A stretch of 64,000 nucleotides of DNA from Phycisphaeraceae bacterium (GCA_020639135.1 JACKHE010000005.1:62001-126000); one strand, 5' to 3'. Counted from the first letter of the stretch, positions 10,306 through 19,244 are shown. Numbers and translations: made by a program. Notes: generated by a model from the letters alone, not told the origin.

Positions 10306-10315
10306 CTTCTCCGCC

Positions 10316-10816
10316 ATGCGCATCAGGCTGGCGACGTCTGAGGATGTGCCCGGCATCGCGGCGATCTACAACCACGAGATCCTGCACGGCGTCGCCACCT
10401 TCGACACCGTCCCCTGGGACGACGACGCGGCGCACGAGTGGTTCGGCAAGCACCAAGACCCGCGGCGGCCGGCGACCGTGGCCATCGATGATGGCGGCGC
10501 TGTCCTCGGCTGGGGCTCGCTCTCGGAGTGGTCCTCACGCTGCGCCTACGCCCGGGCCGCGGAGGACTCGTTCTACGTCCACCCCGACCACCGGGGTCGG
10601 GGGATCGGCAGGGCGATCATGGCGGACCTGATCGGGCGCGCCGGGGCGCAGGGGATCGCGGTGCTGCTGGCGCGCATCGAGACGTCCTGCGCCGCGAGCC
10701 TGCGCGTGCACCGGGAGTTCGGGTTCGAGTCCATCGGGACGATGAGGCGTGTCGGCGAGAAGTTCGGCCGGGTCCTCGACGTCGAGCTGATGCAGCGATC
10801 CCTCGAGGACGCGTGA
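10316..10816 (+). CDS. GNAT N-acetyltransferase, phosphinothricin acetyltransferase-like
   Basis: 166 residues from ATG 10316, 10 bases after the MATE stop. It has the GNAT fold pattern: N-terminal MRIRLATSEDVPGIAAIYNHEI, then SFYVHPDHRGRGIGRAIMADLI with the acetyl-CoA-binding R-G-x-G-I-G loop at about 99-104, and a C-terminal HREFGFESIGTMRRVGEKFGR. The N-terminal AIYNHEILHGVATFDTVP closely resembles the Pat/MddA subgroup that acetylates phosphinothricin or methionine sulfone/sulfoximine. The real substrate is not certain. Its stop directly abuts the stop of the convergent infC gene. Confidence 0.85.
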   Translation: MRIRLATSEDVPGIAAIYNHEILHGVATFDTVPWDDDAAHEWFGKHQDPRRPATVAIDDGGAVLGWGSLSEWSSRCAYARAAEDSFYVHPDHRGRGIGRAIMADLIGRAGAQGIAVLLARIETSCAASLRVHREFGFESIGTMRRVGEKFGRVLDVELMQRSLEDA

Positions 10817-11506
10817 TCAGCTCTCGGCGGCTTCGCTGACGGCGGGGGCGGGTTGCTTCGCCTCGGCCTTGGATTCGGCGGGAGCCGGCGCCGGCGCCAC
10901 ACCGGCCGCGGCGGCGGTGCTCGCGGCGGCGGCCTTCGCCTTCTCCAGCTTGCGCTTGTACGTCTCGACCTTCTGCTTGTCCGGCGCCAGCACCATGTTC
11001 ATGGCGCGGCCGGACGCCTTGGGCGGCGTCTCGATCTTGCAGACGTCCTCCAGCTTGGTCGCGATCTCCTGCATGCGCTCCATGCCCAGGCGGCTGTGCA
11101 TCATCTCGCGCCCGCGGAAGCGCTGGACGACGAGAACCTTGTGCCCGTCGATGAGGAACTTCCGCGCCTGGTTGACGCGGATCTCGACGTCGTGCGGATC
11201 GATCTTGACCGACCGGCCCAGGCGGACCTCCTTCATGTCGGAGGCCTTCGAGGCGCTGCGGCTCTTGGAGTCCTTCTTCGAAAGCTCGTACTTGTACTTG
11301 CCGTAATCGGTGATCTTGCAGATCGGCGGACGCTCGTCGGGCGAGATCTCGACCAGGTCGAGCCCGACCTCGCGCGCACGCTGCAGGGCCGCGGCGGTCT
11401 CCACGATCCCGACCTGCTTGTTGTTCTCATCGATCAGGCGAACCGGCGAGATGCGGATCATCTCGTTCGTGCGGGTCCTCCGGACGGGGCCCGGGTTTCT
11501 GTACAT
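10817..11506 (-). CDS. infC: translation initiation factor IF-3
   Basis: 229 residues. IF-3 binds the 30S subunit, keeps the ribosome subunits apart and checks the start codon. The N-domain RLIDENNKQVGIV and the C-domain RFRGREMMHSRLG are diagnostic. The start is an ordinary ATG at 11506 rather than the rare AUU/AUC codons of many infC genes, so the usual start-codon autoregulation is not supported here. The last 40 residues are an Ala/Pro-rich tail beyond the conserved domain. The gene follows thrS on the same strand, as is common, but the usual rpmI-rplT partners are absent: a convergent GNAT gene is next. Confidence 0.95.
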   Translation of the reverse strand: MYRNPGPVRRTRTNEMIRISPVRLIDENNKQVGIVETAAALQRAREVGLDLVEISPDERPPICKITDYGKYKYELSKKDSKSRSASKASDMKEVRLGRSVKIDPHDVEIRVNQARKFLIDGHKVLVVQRFRGREMMHSRLGMERMQEIATKLEDVCKIETPPKASGRAMNMVLAPDKQKVETYKRKLEKAKAAAASTAAAAGVAPAPAPAESKAEAKQPAPAVSEAAES

Positions 11507-11833
11507 CCTTCTGCGAGCGATCGGTGGTCTCCTTCTGTTGCTGCTGCGGAATCTTCGGCCTCACGCGACCGAACGGCTTTCGGCGCCGGCCTGTCTCATC
11601 GGCTGAAACAGGAGGGCCGCTAGATCACGGGGTTTCTTGGGGACAACGGATCATGAACACGGGGTCGGCGCACAGCGACGCGCGGCGGGGCGCGGCGTGC
11701 GGCGGGATGACCGGTTCCTGGTCAGTGTCGAGGGCTCCGGGGGAGCGAAAGGAGCCGCCCATGCGGCCCCTGCGGTATTGAACGTACCCCGCAGGCCGGA
11801 GGCAAGCAAGCAGAATCAGGGGTTTTCGGCCCT
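11507..11833. other. thrS-infC intergenic region, no gene seen
   Basis: This 327-base stretch lies between the thrS stop and the infC start. I see no coding frame with family resemblance and no strong hairpin followed by T residues. It should contain the infC leader if infC is transcribed separately. Confidence 0.5.
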
Positions 11834-13921
11834 TCAACCTGCGCCTGCGGCCTCCGGGACCATCGACTCCTTCAGCGTGAACTCGCCCCGGTCGTCCCGC
11901 TCCATCGACAGACCCTTGACGAACTCCACCAGCGGCAGGGCGCCCAGATCCTTCTGGACCCCGCGAGCTCGGACCGAGACCGTCCTCGCCTCCGCGTCCC
12001 GGGGGCCGACCACCGCCATGTAGGGGATCTTCTCCTCCGCGGCGACCCGGATCCGCGCCTGGATCCGGTCGTTGCTGTCGTCGAGCGTCGTGCGCAGCCC
12101 CGCCGCGGCCAGCGCGGCGTGGACCTCCTTCGCGTAGCCGGCGCTCTTCTCGCTGATCGGCAGCACCCGGACCTGCTCCGGGGAGAGCCACAGCGGGAAC
12201 GCCCCCTCGAAGTGCTCGATCAGCACGCCGACGAAGCGCTCCATCGATCCGAACGGCGCCCGGTGGATCATCACGGGACGGTGCGCCGCGTTGTCGGCGC
12301 CGATGTAGGACAGGCCGAACCGCTCGGGCAGGTTGTAGTCCACCTGCACCGTGCCCAACTGCCACTCACGCCCGATCACATCCTTGACGACGAAGTCGAT
12401 CTTGGGGCCGTAGAACGCGGCCTCGCCCTGCTCCATGCTGAACGGCTTACCGAGCGTCGCGGCGGCGTCCTTGCACGCCTGCTCTGCCTTGTCCCAGTTG
12501 GCCGCGTCGCCGACGTACTTGTCCGAGTCCGGGTCACGGAGCCCGACGCGCACGCGGAAATCCTCCATCCCCAGCGTCCTGAAGATCTTGGTCACCAGCG
12601 AGAGGCAGCCGATCATCTCGTCGGCGATCTGGTCTTCGGTGCAGAACAGGTGCGCATCGTCCTGCGTGAATCCGCGCACCCGGGTCAGCCCGTTCAGCTC
12701 GCCCGACTGCTCCCAGCGGTACACCGTCCCGAACTCCGACAGACGGACGGGCAGGTCGCGGTACGAGTGCGGCTGGCTGTTGAAGATGCGGATGTGCATC
12801 GGGCAGTTCATCGGCTTGAGCAGGTAGCCGTCGATTTCGCCGTCCCTCAGCCTGTTCGCCAGCTCGGCGCACGAGCAGCCCTCTTGAGCGAGCTGCTCGA
12901 TCGACTCGCGCTCGACGATTGGCGGGTATTGCGATTCCTGGTAGTACGGGAAATGCCCGCTGGTGCGGTAGAGGTCGAGCTTGCCGATGTGCGGCGTGTA
13001 CACCTGGGTGTAGCCCTGCTTGACGAGCTCCTCGGCAATGAAGTTCTGCAGCTCCGTGCGCACGACCGAGCCCTTGGGGGTCCACAGGATGAGCCCCTGG
13101 CCCACCATGTCGTCGATGTGGAAGAGCCCCAGCTTCTTGCCGATCACGCGGTGATCGCGCGCCCTGGCCTGCTCCAGCAGCTCCAGGTGCTCGTCGAGCT
13201 CCTTCTTCGAGGGGAACGCCGTCCCGTACACGCGCGTCAGACGGTCGCTGTTCTCGTCGCCGTGCCAGTAGGAGGAGGCGAGCGAGAGCACCTTGACGGC
13301 GCCGATGCGTCCGGTGCTGGGCACGTGCGGGCCGCGGCACAGGTCCTCCCAGTTGGCGCCCGGGGTTCCGGTCACGTACCAGGAGAGGGTGTCGGAACCG
13401 GCCACGATCGCGCGCTCGGCGTTGTCAAGCTTGTACTTGCTCCCCTCGGCCCTGAGTTTGTCCAGACCCTGCGCCACGGGGCACTCGACCCGGGTGAACG
13501 GGCGATTTTCCAAAATTATTTTTTCGATCTCCGCCTCGATCAGCTCGAAGTCGTTCGACGACAGGGGCCGGTCCTCCGGGACGGCCATGTCGTAGTAGAA
13601 CCCGGTGTCCAGGGGTGGACCGTACACGAGTTGCACGCCGGGGATGATGCGCTGAATCGCCTCGGCCATGACGTGGGCCGCGGAGTGGCGCACGAGATAC
13701 AACATGTCGTGGCGCGACGCATCATCTCGTGGTTTGTCCGTGATGATCGCGAGCTGCGCATCGTGCTCGATGGTGGTGTTCAGGTCCGAGAGCACGCCAT
13801 CAATTTTGGCGCCGAGGGCCGCCTTCGCGAGCCCCGCGCCGATGTCCGCGGCGACTTCGTACGGGGTCACCGCGTGGTCAAAGTCTCGGGTTGATCCGTC
13901 CGGCAGGGTGATGCGGGGCAT
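11834..13921 (-). CDS. thrS: threonyl-tRNA synthetase
   Basis: 695 residues, a little longer than the usual 640. It charges tRNA-Thr with threonine. Domains in order: a TGS domain at 1-65 (MPRITLPDGSTRDFD), a second-additional editing domain carrying HSAAHVMAEAIQRI near 80-95 and HGDE near 220, then the class II catalytic core. Core signatures are LKPMNCPMHIRIF with zinc-ligand Cys373, PVRLSEFGTVYRWEQSGELNGLTRVRGFTQDDAHLFC (motif 2), and HRAPFGSMERFVGVLIEH (motif 3). A C-terminal anticodon-binding domain follows. The start ATG at 13921 is divergent from nrdR, 180 bases away. Confidence 0.97.
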   Translation of the reverse strand: MPRITLPDGSTRDFDHAVTPYEVAADIGAGLAKAALGAKIDGVLSDLNTTIEHDAQLAIITDKPRDDASRHDMLYLVRHSAAHVMAEAIQRIIPGVQLVYGPPLDTGFYYDMAVPEDRPLSSNDFELIEAEIEKIILENRPFTRVECPVAQGLDKLRAEGSKYKLDNAERAIVAGSDTLSWYVTGTPGANWEDLCRGPHVPSTGRIGAVKVLSLASSYWHGDENSDRLTRVYGTAFPSKKELDEHLELLEQARARDHRVIGKKLGLFHIDDMVGQGLILWTPKGSVVRTELQNFIAEELVKQGYTQVYTPHIGKLDLYRTSGHFPYYQESQYPPIVERESIEQLAQEGCSCAELANRLRDGEIDGYLLKPMNCPMHIRIFNSQPHSYRDLPVRLSEFGTVYRWEQSGELNGLTRVRGFTQDDAHLFCTEDQIADEMIGCLSLVTKIFRTLGMEDFRVRVGLRDPDSDKYVGDAANWDKAEQACKDAAATLGKPFSMEQGEAAFYGPKIDFVVKDVIGREWQLGTVQVDYNLPERFGLSYIGADNAAHRPVMIHRAPFGSMERFVGVLIEHFEGAFPLWLSPEQVRVLPISEKSAGYAKEVHAALAAAGLRTTLDDSNDRIQARIRVAAEEKIPYMAVVGPRDAEARTVSVRARGVQKDLGALPLVEFVKGLSMERDDRGEFTLKESMVPEAAGAG

Positions 13922-14101
13922 CGTTTTGGGTCTCCGTCAGCACGAATGTTCGGGCGCCGGGCCGCGCGGTCCGTTGACCGCGCAGGTTCCGTTGCCCAAG
14001 ATACCGCAAGCGGGCGGGCGGTTGCCGCCGCTTCAGGAAGCGTCGCGAGCGATTGAATCAGTCCCGGGTCCTCCCGGTCAACCTCTCACGAGAAATCCAG
14101 C

Positions 14102-14635
14102 ATGATCTGCCCGTACTGCGGATGTGACGACGGCCGCGTGATCGATTCACGAGCCAGCGAGAACGGGTCCGCCATCCGCCGGCGGAGGCAGTGCAACGAC
14201 TGCGGGCGCCGCTTCACCACCTATGAGCGGATCGAGGAGGGCGCCAAGCTGATGGTCGTCAAGCACGACGGCCGCCGCGAGGCCTTCGACATCGCCAAGA
14301 TCCGCAAGGCCCTGGACATGGCCTGCGGCAAACGACCCGTCGCCGACAGCGCCAAGCAGCACCTCGTCGAGGTCGTCGAGGAGGCCATCCACCGCGAGTT
14401 CGACCGCGAGGTGGACACCACCTACATCGGGCGCCTCGTCGCCAACAACCTCCGGGACCTCGACGAGATCGCCTACATCCGCTTCGCCAGCGAATACGAG
14501 GAGTTCAAGAGCGTCGGCGACATCCTCGAGACCGTCCGCCAGCTCTCCGAACGCGTCCGCGACGCCAAGGACCAGCAGAAGCTCTTCGATGAGAAGGACG
14601 GCGCCGCCGGAAGGCCCCACCCGGGCCCCGTCTGA
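14102..14635 (+). CDS. nrdR: transcriptional repressor NrdR
   Basis: 177 residues. NrdR represses ribonucleotide reductase genes in response to ATP/dATP. The N-terminal zinc ribbon has Cys3, Cys6, Cys31 and Cys34 (MICPYCG and QCNDCGRRF), followed by an ATP-cone domain from about residue 49 (VVKHDGRREAFDIAKIRKAL). The C-terminal 20 residues are a short non-conserved tail. No nrd gene is in the window, so the targets lie elsewhere. The gene is monocistronic or co-transcribed with the lipoprotein gene that starts 67 bases after its stop. Confidence 0.96.
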   Translation: MICPYCGCDDGRVIDSRASENGSAIRRRRQCNDCGRRFTTYERIEEGAKLMVVKHDGRREAFDIAKIRKALDMACGKRPVADSAKQHLVEVVEEAIHREFDREVDTTYIGRLVANNLRDLDEIAYIRFASEYEEFKSVGDILETVRQLSERVRDAKDQQKLFDEKDGAAGRPHPGPV

Positions 14636-14702
14636 ACATCAACCATTGTCCGGTCCTGATCCGGGTTGCCAACAAGCCGCGTCCCTGCGACGATATTCCT
14701 CG

Positions 14703-15185
14703 ATGTCGCGCCGCGCCTGCATCCTGTTGTTCCTGGCGATCGGGCTTGTCGGTTGCTCGGGTGATCCCGCTCCGGTGACCACAACCGAGCCGGCCGAGCC
14801 CGTCATCGCGATCGGCCCCCCGGCCGAGGCGCCTGAGTCCTCGCCCGACGCCACCGGCTCCACGGCCATCGATCAGGCCGATCGTCCCCCGACAGCGCAC
14901 GCCAGGACCGACGGCCGACCCGCGTGGTGGATCGATCAGCCCCAGACGGCGTCGGGCCGGCTTTATCTCGCCGTCGAGGCGCTGGGGGCGGACGTGCGCT
15001 CGGCCCGCCGGGCGGCGGTGGACCAGGGCATCGAGAGCCTCGCCCGGATGCTCGGGCACGATCCCGAGGACGACCGGATCCACGCGACCACCGTCCGTCC
15101 CCTTCCCTACAAGGGAGGCGCGAACGAGGGGATGCGGTACATCGGGTATGTGCTGGTGTCCTCGGAAGCGCCCGGCGCTGGGTGA
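14703..15185 (+). CDS. predicted lipoprotein of unknown function
   Basis: 160 residues from ATG 14703. The N-terminus (MSRRACILLFLAIGLVGCSG) is a lipoprotein signal peptide with lipobox LVGC, so Cys18 would be lipidated. A low-complexity Pro/Ala/Glu linker to about residue 70 is followed by a compact domain starting RPAWWIDQPQTASGRLYLAVEALG, with alternating charged residues and LEVDP-like strands. The domain recalls LPP20/DUF4384-like 'WIDQP' lipoproteins, but I cannot assign a family. No function is proposed. Confidence 0.7.
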   Translation: MSRRACILLFLAIGLVGCSGDPAPVTTTEPAEPVIAIGPPAEAPESSPDATGSTAIDQADRPPTAHARTDGRPAWWIDQPQTASGRLYLAVEALGADVRSARRAAVDQGIESLARMLGHDPEDDRIHATTVRPLPYKGGANEGMRYIGYVLVSSEAPGAG

Positions 15186-15199
15186 GTGTGACAGGATCA

Positions 15200-15295
15200 C
15201 ACGCCTGGGATGAGTCTTCGAATCTCAGGATTCTGTACGAAACAAGATCGCAGCGCGCAAAATCCCGGGATTCGCGAAGCCTCATCCCAGGCGTG
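15200..15295. repeat. long imperfect inverted repeat between convergent genes
   Basis: The left arm 15200-15232 and right arm 15261-15295 are inverted copies; the outer 15 bases CACGCCTGGGATGAG are perfect and the inner parts (TCTTCGAATCTCAGGATT against GCTTCGCGAATCCCGGGATT) match with few changes. The loop is 28 bases. It sits exactly between two convergent stops (15185 and 15318), so it can act as a bidirectional terminator, but it lacks T-runs. It could equally be a REP/MITE-like element. Confidence 0.75.
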
Positions 15296-15317
15296 GGGCA
15301 GTCGTCGTGCGGGTTGT

Positions 15318-16088
15318 TTACTTCTTCCCGCCGGTGACCAGCTCGCGAAGCTCGTCCTCGATGAAGAGGATGGCGCCGCAGTTGCCACAGAAGGTCAGCT
15401 CGCCGTCGCCGAGGAGGCGGTTGACCGCCTCGAAGGGCAGCAGCACCTGGCAGGAGCCGCAGGCGTACTCCATGTGCTTGCGGCTGTGCTCGGAGACCGG
15501 GGCCATGACCTCGTCCTCGCGGAACTCGACCTCTTCCTCGAACTTGGCGAGGGCGTCGGCGGGGACGTCGCCGGCGGCGACGGCGCGCTCGGATTCGAGC
15601 TCCGTCAGGCGGTCCTTGACCTCGGCGGCGCGCTGATCCCGGTCATTGAGCGCCACGGTGCGGACCTTGCCCCGTTCGGCGGTCTCGGCGTCAATCTCGG
15701 CGATCGCGTTCTTGATCTCGTCCAGCCGGGTCATGGACTCGAGGATGCGCTCCTCGACGCCCGACTTGTCCGCCTTGAGGGTGTTCACCTCGGTGAGCAG
15801 GGCGGAGTATTCCTTGTTCGAAGTCGAGTTGTTGAGCTTCTCCCGGAGCGCCTCGATGCGCTGCTCGATGGAGCGTGCCTCGTTTTCGTCGTTGCCGATG
15901 GTGGCCTGGAGTTGCCTGGACTGCCCGCTCAGGGCCTCGTGCTTCGCGGTCAGGTCTTCGAGGGTCTTGTCCTGCTGCCGGAGGTATCGCTCGGCGGCAT
16001 CGACTCGGCTCCTGAGGGAGCGGACCTGACAATCGACTCGGTACAGGCGAAGCAGTTTGGTTGTGACCGACAAATCGCGAGCCTCCAC
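15318..16088 (-). CDS. coiled-coil protein with C4-type zinc ribbon (DUF164/CdsZ-like)
   Basis: 256 residues. Residues of about 10-190 are charged heptads (SLRSRVDAAERYLRQQDKTLEDL onward) predicted to form a long antiparallel coiled coil. The C-terminus has two CxxC pairs, CGSCQ near 212 and CGNC near 236, giving a zinc ribbon. This layout matches the C4-type zinc-ribbon family (PF02591), whose members include CT398/CdsZ and are implicated in nucleic-acid or chaperone roles. The role here is unknown. It is separated by about 90 bases from the downstream side of cdsA. Confidence 0.85.
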   Translation of the reverse strand: MEARDLSVTTKLLRLYRVDCQVRSLRSRVDAAERYLRQQDKTLEDLTAKHEALSGQSRQLQATIGNDENEARSIEQRIEALREKLNNSTSNKEYSALLTEVNTLKADKSGVEERILESMTRLDEIKNAIAEIDAETAERGKVRTVALNDRDQRAAEVKDRLTELESERAVAAGDVPADALAKFEEEVEFREDEVMAPVSEHSRKHMEYACGSCQVLLPFEAVNRLLGDGELTFCGNCGAILFIEDELRELVTGGKK

Positions 16089-16180
16089 ATATCCCCAGTA
16101 TCCACTCAGTGTAGCAGCCTACCCCCCCGAGGTGGAGCGCAAAGTGCGGATTTCAACCCGTCGCCGCCGCTGACCCCCGC

Positions 16181-17047
16181 TCAGATCGACAGCAGCGCCA
16201 TCGTCCAGAAAGCCGCGGCGCCGGCGAGCAGCGGGGAATCGAGCAGATCCAGCACGCCCCCGAAGCCCGGGACGGAGGCGGAGGAGTCCTTCATCCCGGC
16301 GTCCCGCTTGAACATGCTGATCGCCAGATCGCCGATCTGGCCGGTGAATCCACAGATCAGACCCAGCACGGCGCCGGTCCAGGGCGTCATGTCCAGCGAT
16401 GTCGCGCCGGCAAAGTCGCGGAGCAGCCACGCGGTCAGCGCGCCCAGCCCGGCGGAGGTCGCCAGACCCCCGATCAGGCCCTCCCACGTCTTGCCGGGGC
16501 TCACCCAGGGGATCAGCTTGTGCCGGCCCAGAGTCATCCCCACGGCGAACGCCCCGATGTCGCAGGACTTGATCAGCAGCAGCACCACCAGCAGCGCCCA
16601 GGCGCTGTGCGCCAGCCTGAGCTGGAGCAGCATCCCGGGCAGGAATCCCAGCACCGCCATCGTCAGCAGGCCGCCCGCCAGGTTCACGATCGCGCCGGAG
16701 TTCTTCCTCGTCAGCGCCGCCCTGCCCAGCGTCAGCGCGGCCACCGCGACCGAAGCCGCGGTCGCGTTGCCCAGCGTGGGGGGCAGGGGGGTTCCGGGCG
16801 CCCACCACGCCAGCATCCCGATCCACGCGAAGACCGGGTGCCACATCGTCGGGGTGGTCGAACCCACGGCGCGGAGCATCGCCGCCAGCTCGACCGCGGC
16901 GAGCGTGACCACCAGCGCCAGACCGACCCCGATGGGGATCCCCGCCAGCCGCTGCTCGGAAGCGTCGCCCAGGAACTGATCGAGCCACGCCAACCCAACG
17001 AGCAGCGCGATGAAGACCGGGCCGAGCAGGAGTCGGTGTTTCAGCAC
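16181..17047 (-). CDS. cdsA: phosphatidate cytidylyltransferase
   Basis: 288 residues. It makes CDP-diacylglycerol from phosphatidate and CTP, the entry to phospholipid synthesis, in the inner membrane. The signature SPGKTWEG is at 183-190, and the C-terminal GQIGDLAISMFKRDAGMKD contains the metal-binding aspartates. Around eight hydrophobic helices are visible. Its start overlaps the end of uppS by 7 bases, the frequent uppS-cdsA arrangement, so the two are translationally coupled. Confidence 0.92.
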   Translation of the reverse strand: MLKHRLLLGPVFIALLVGLAWLDQFLGDASEQRLAGIPIGVGLALVVTLAAVELAAMLRAVGSTTPTMWHPVFAWIGMLAWWAPGTPLPPTLGNATAASVAVAALTLGRAALTRKNSGAIVNLAGGLLTMAVLGFLPGMLLQLRLAHSAWALLVVLLLIKSCDIGAFAVGMTLGRHKLIPWVSPGKTWEGLIGGLATSAGLGALTAWLLRDFAGATSLDMTPWTGAVLGLICGFTGQIGDLAISMFKRDAGMKDSSASVPGFGGVLDLLDSPLLAGAAAFWTMALLSI

Positions 17048-17886
17048 GGCTCGGCCCGCTCCTCGGTGGCGCCGAAGCGACGCGACCGCCCGGCGTACTC
17101 GGTGATGGCGTCGTACAGGTCCTGCTCGGCGAAGTCCGGCCAGAGCGTGTCGGTGACGACAATCTCCGCGTAACTGATCTGCCAGAGCAGGAAGTTGCTC
17201 ACGCGGAACTCGCCCGAGGTGCGGATGAGCAGGTCGGGGTCCGGGATGCCCGCCGTCCCCAGGTGATCGGCGATCGTCTGCTCGTCGATGTCTGCGGGTT
17301 CGAGCTCACCTTTGGCGGCTTTGGTCGCGATGAACCTCGCGGCCTCGATGATCTCGTCGCGCGAGCCGTAGTTGAGCGCCAGGCAGAGCGTCGGCCCCGT
17401 GCAGCGCGCCGTCGCGGCGATTGTGGCGTCGAGTTCATCGAGGACGGACCTCGGCAGCCCCTGACGCCGGCCCAGGTGGCGCAGCCGGATGTTGTGCTCG
17501 ACGAGGAACTCCCGCTTTTCCTTGAGTTTCGCGACGCACAATGTCATCAGCGCATCGACCTCGTCCGCCGGGCGCGTCCAGTTCTCGCTGGAGAAGGAAT
17601 AGAGCGTCAGCGCCTCGACGCCGGCCCAGGAGATCGCCTGCAGCGCGCGCTCGACCGCCGTGGCGCCCGCCGCGTGCCCGGCAGATCGCGGCAGATCCCG
17701 GGCTTTCGCCCACCGGCCGTTGCCGTCCATGATGATCGCCACATGCCGGGGGATCCTCGTCGGGGGCACGTGCGGGATGACCCGCCGGGGCTCGGCCTCG
17801 GGGTTGCGACGCAGGATCCGCGCCAGCGCGGCGTGGTCCGCCTCGCCCAGCGCGATCTCGTGCTCGGGTTGAGTGGTCGGCGTCAT
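17041..17886 (-). CDS. uppS: isoprenyl (undecaprenyl) diphosphate synthase, cis type
   Basis: 281 residues. It extends farnesyl diphosphate with isopentenyl diphosphate in cis to give the lipid carrier for peptidoglycan, the same carrier used by MraY. IIMDGNGRWA at 51-60 holds the catalytic Asp54 and the conserved W59; SENWTRP and the C-terminal DLLIRTSGEFRVSNFLLWQ are also family motifs. An extra 45 residues precede the domain, so a later start is possible, but no better one is evident. It is operonic with cdsA. Confidence 0.94.
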   Translation of the reverse strand: MTPTTQPEHEIALGEADHAALARILRRNPEAEPRRVIPHVPPTRIPRHVAIIMDGNGRWAKARDLPRSAGHAAGATAVERALQAISWAGVEALTLYSFSSENWTRPADEVDALMTLCVAKLKEKREFLVEHNIRLRHLGRRQGLPRSVLDELDATIAATARCTGPTLCLALNYGSRDEIIEAARFIATKAAKGELEPADIDEQTIADHLGTAGIPDPDLLIRTSGEFRVSNFLLWQISYAEIVVTDTLWPDFAEQDLYDAITEYAGRSRRFGATEERAEPC

Positions 17887-17971
17887 CGGCGGTTGATTCC
17901 GGAGCCGATGGTACCCGTTTCATACCCGCTCAGTTCGCGCTGCGGGCCGCCCGGGTTCGCGCCGCGGGGGG

Positions 17972-18709
17972 TCAGTTCCCGAAGGCGTTGAGGAGTATGG
18001 AGAGGTCTTCCGTGCCGACGACCCCGTCGTTGCTGATGTCGGCGACCGGGTCCGGCGTCCCGTACCTGGCGATGAGCATGCCCAGATCGGCCGTGTCCAC
18101 GGCGCCGTCGCCGTTGAGATCGCCGGGGACCGCGGCGGATCGGAACTCGGCGACGGTGTAGATCTCATCGCCGCTGCTGGCGGTGGCGTTGTTGATGGCG
18201 TTGCCCGCGGCGTAGAAACCGATCTCGCCCTCGTCGCTCGATGGCGCCGTCCACTGGACCGTGAACTCCGCGGCGCCGCCCATCGCGGCCCAGTCGGCGA
18301 TCGACGCCTGCTTGCCGGCGCTCGTCTGCGTCACGAAGTGGACCGGGCCGCTGCCCGCGTTCCTGGTGTTGAGCGCATCGGTGACAGCGAGCTGCCCCAG
18401 GCGCATGCCGGCGGTATCCTCGACGCTGAGCTCGAACCCCGCGCCGGCTTTCGTCGCGTCCTCGACACGCACGCGCAGGGTGTACACCTGGTCCGGGACG
18501 TACAGGGGGGGCAGCCCCAGCACGGCGACGGCGCCGGGCCCCGTGTTCACGCCGAACTCCGCGTGGCAGATGGTGCAGTCGAGCGTCCCGCTCGCCGGGC
18601 TGCCGGAGAAGCCCTCGGGGGCGCCGCCGGAGAAGGCGTGCGCGCCGGAGGCGGATATCACGGCGACAGATACGGCGGACAACGCGCGGGACAGTGATCG
18701 GTTGGTCAT
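17972..18709 (-). CDS. secreted reelin-like protein with dockerin-like C-terminus
   Basis: 245 residues with a signal peptide ending near SGAHAF. The mature protein begins SGGAPEGFSGSPASGTLDCTICH, the pattern of the reelin/choice-of-anchor V domain, including a CxxCH that could bind haem c or be structural. The last 55 residues hold two Ca-binding dockerin-like repeats, DLNGDGAVDTADLGMLI and DISNDGVVGTEDLSILL. Similar repeats end the five-haem cytochrome at 47606-49438. The protein is exported; the partner and function are unknown. Confidence 0.75.
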   Translation of the reverse strand: MTNRSLSRALSAVSVAVISASGAHAFSGGAPEGFSGSPASGTLDCTICHAEFGVNTGPGAVAVLGLPPLYVPDQVYTLRVRVEDATKAGAGFELSVEDTAGMRLGQLAVTDALNTRNAGSGPVHFVTQTSAGKQASIADWAAMGGAAEFTVQWTAPSSDEGEIGFYAAGNAINNATASSGDEIYTVAEFRSAAVPGDLNGDGAVDTADLGMLIARYGTPDPVADISNDGVVGTEDLSILLNAFGN

Positions 18710-19019
18710 GGCAGAGTCGGGGGGTCGGGGGGTGAATCAGCGCACCGGGCGTGCGCCGGTGCTCGAACCTACCTCACGGCTCCGCCCTTGCAATCGACAC
18801 AGGCGCATTTCCCCGACATTCGCGGCGGCAGAGTCCGGATAGCGCTGCCGCCCACAACGGCGGATAACCGGAATGTCAGCGCGGGAGTTCCACTGGCGCC
18901 GGTCGGGGGCCCGGATTATCGGGACCGGGGCGCCGCGCCATGATTTTTCTTGGTTTTGATCAAGCGCGTGGTAGGCTTGTTGCAAGCGGTTTCGGCCGCG
19001 TGTTCAGCGAGAACTCCAG
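18710..19019. other. intergenic region, no gene seen
   Basis: A 310-base divergent spacer between the reelin/dockerin gene and the small plus-strand gene at 19020. It should hold promoters for both. I find no strong promoter match and no repeat. Confidence 0.4.
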
Positions 19020-19244
19020 ATGCGTCAACACACCCAAGACATGATGAAGTCCGCGATCCGCGGCGTCTCGGCGATGATCTTCGCCGTCGCGATCATGGCG
19101 GTGTGCTCAGCCGCATCCGGCGACAGCGCCGGCGCCGCGAACCGGGGCGCCGCGCAGCGTCAGGAGTCAACGCGGGTCGCCGGCGTGCTGCTGTCGCCCA
19201 GGACCAGGTTGATCATCGACTACCAGCGCACCGCGCTGGCCTGA
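19020..19244 (+). CDS. small predicted secreted protein
   Basis: 74 residues from ATG 19020. Residues 10-34 (KSAIRGVSAMIFAVAIMAVCSA) form a basic-then-hydrophobic signal-like segment ending ASGDSAGA; the rest is short and polar. No family is recognised. It is placed in an otherwise empty divergent gap and ends 26 bases before the queA stop. It could be a spurious frame; the signal-peptide pattern is the only support. Confidence 0.4.
   Translation: MRQHTQDMMKSAIRGVSAMIFAVAIMAVCSAASGDSAGAANRGAAQRQESTRVAGVLLSPRTRLIIDYQRTALA

Noticed and set aside
12119..13894. A 591-codon plus-strand frame
   Set aside because: It is antisense to thrS, whose family motifs are unmistakable.
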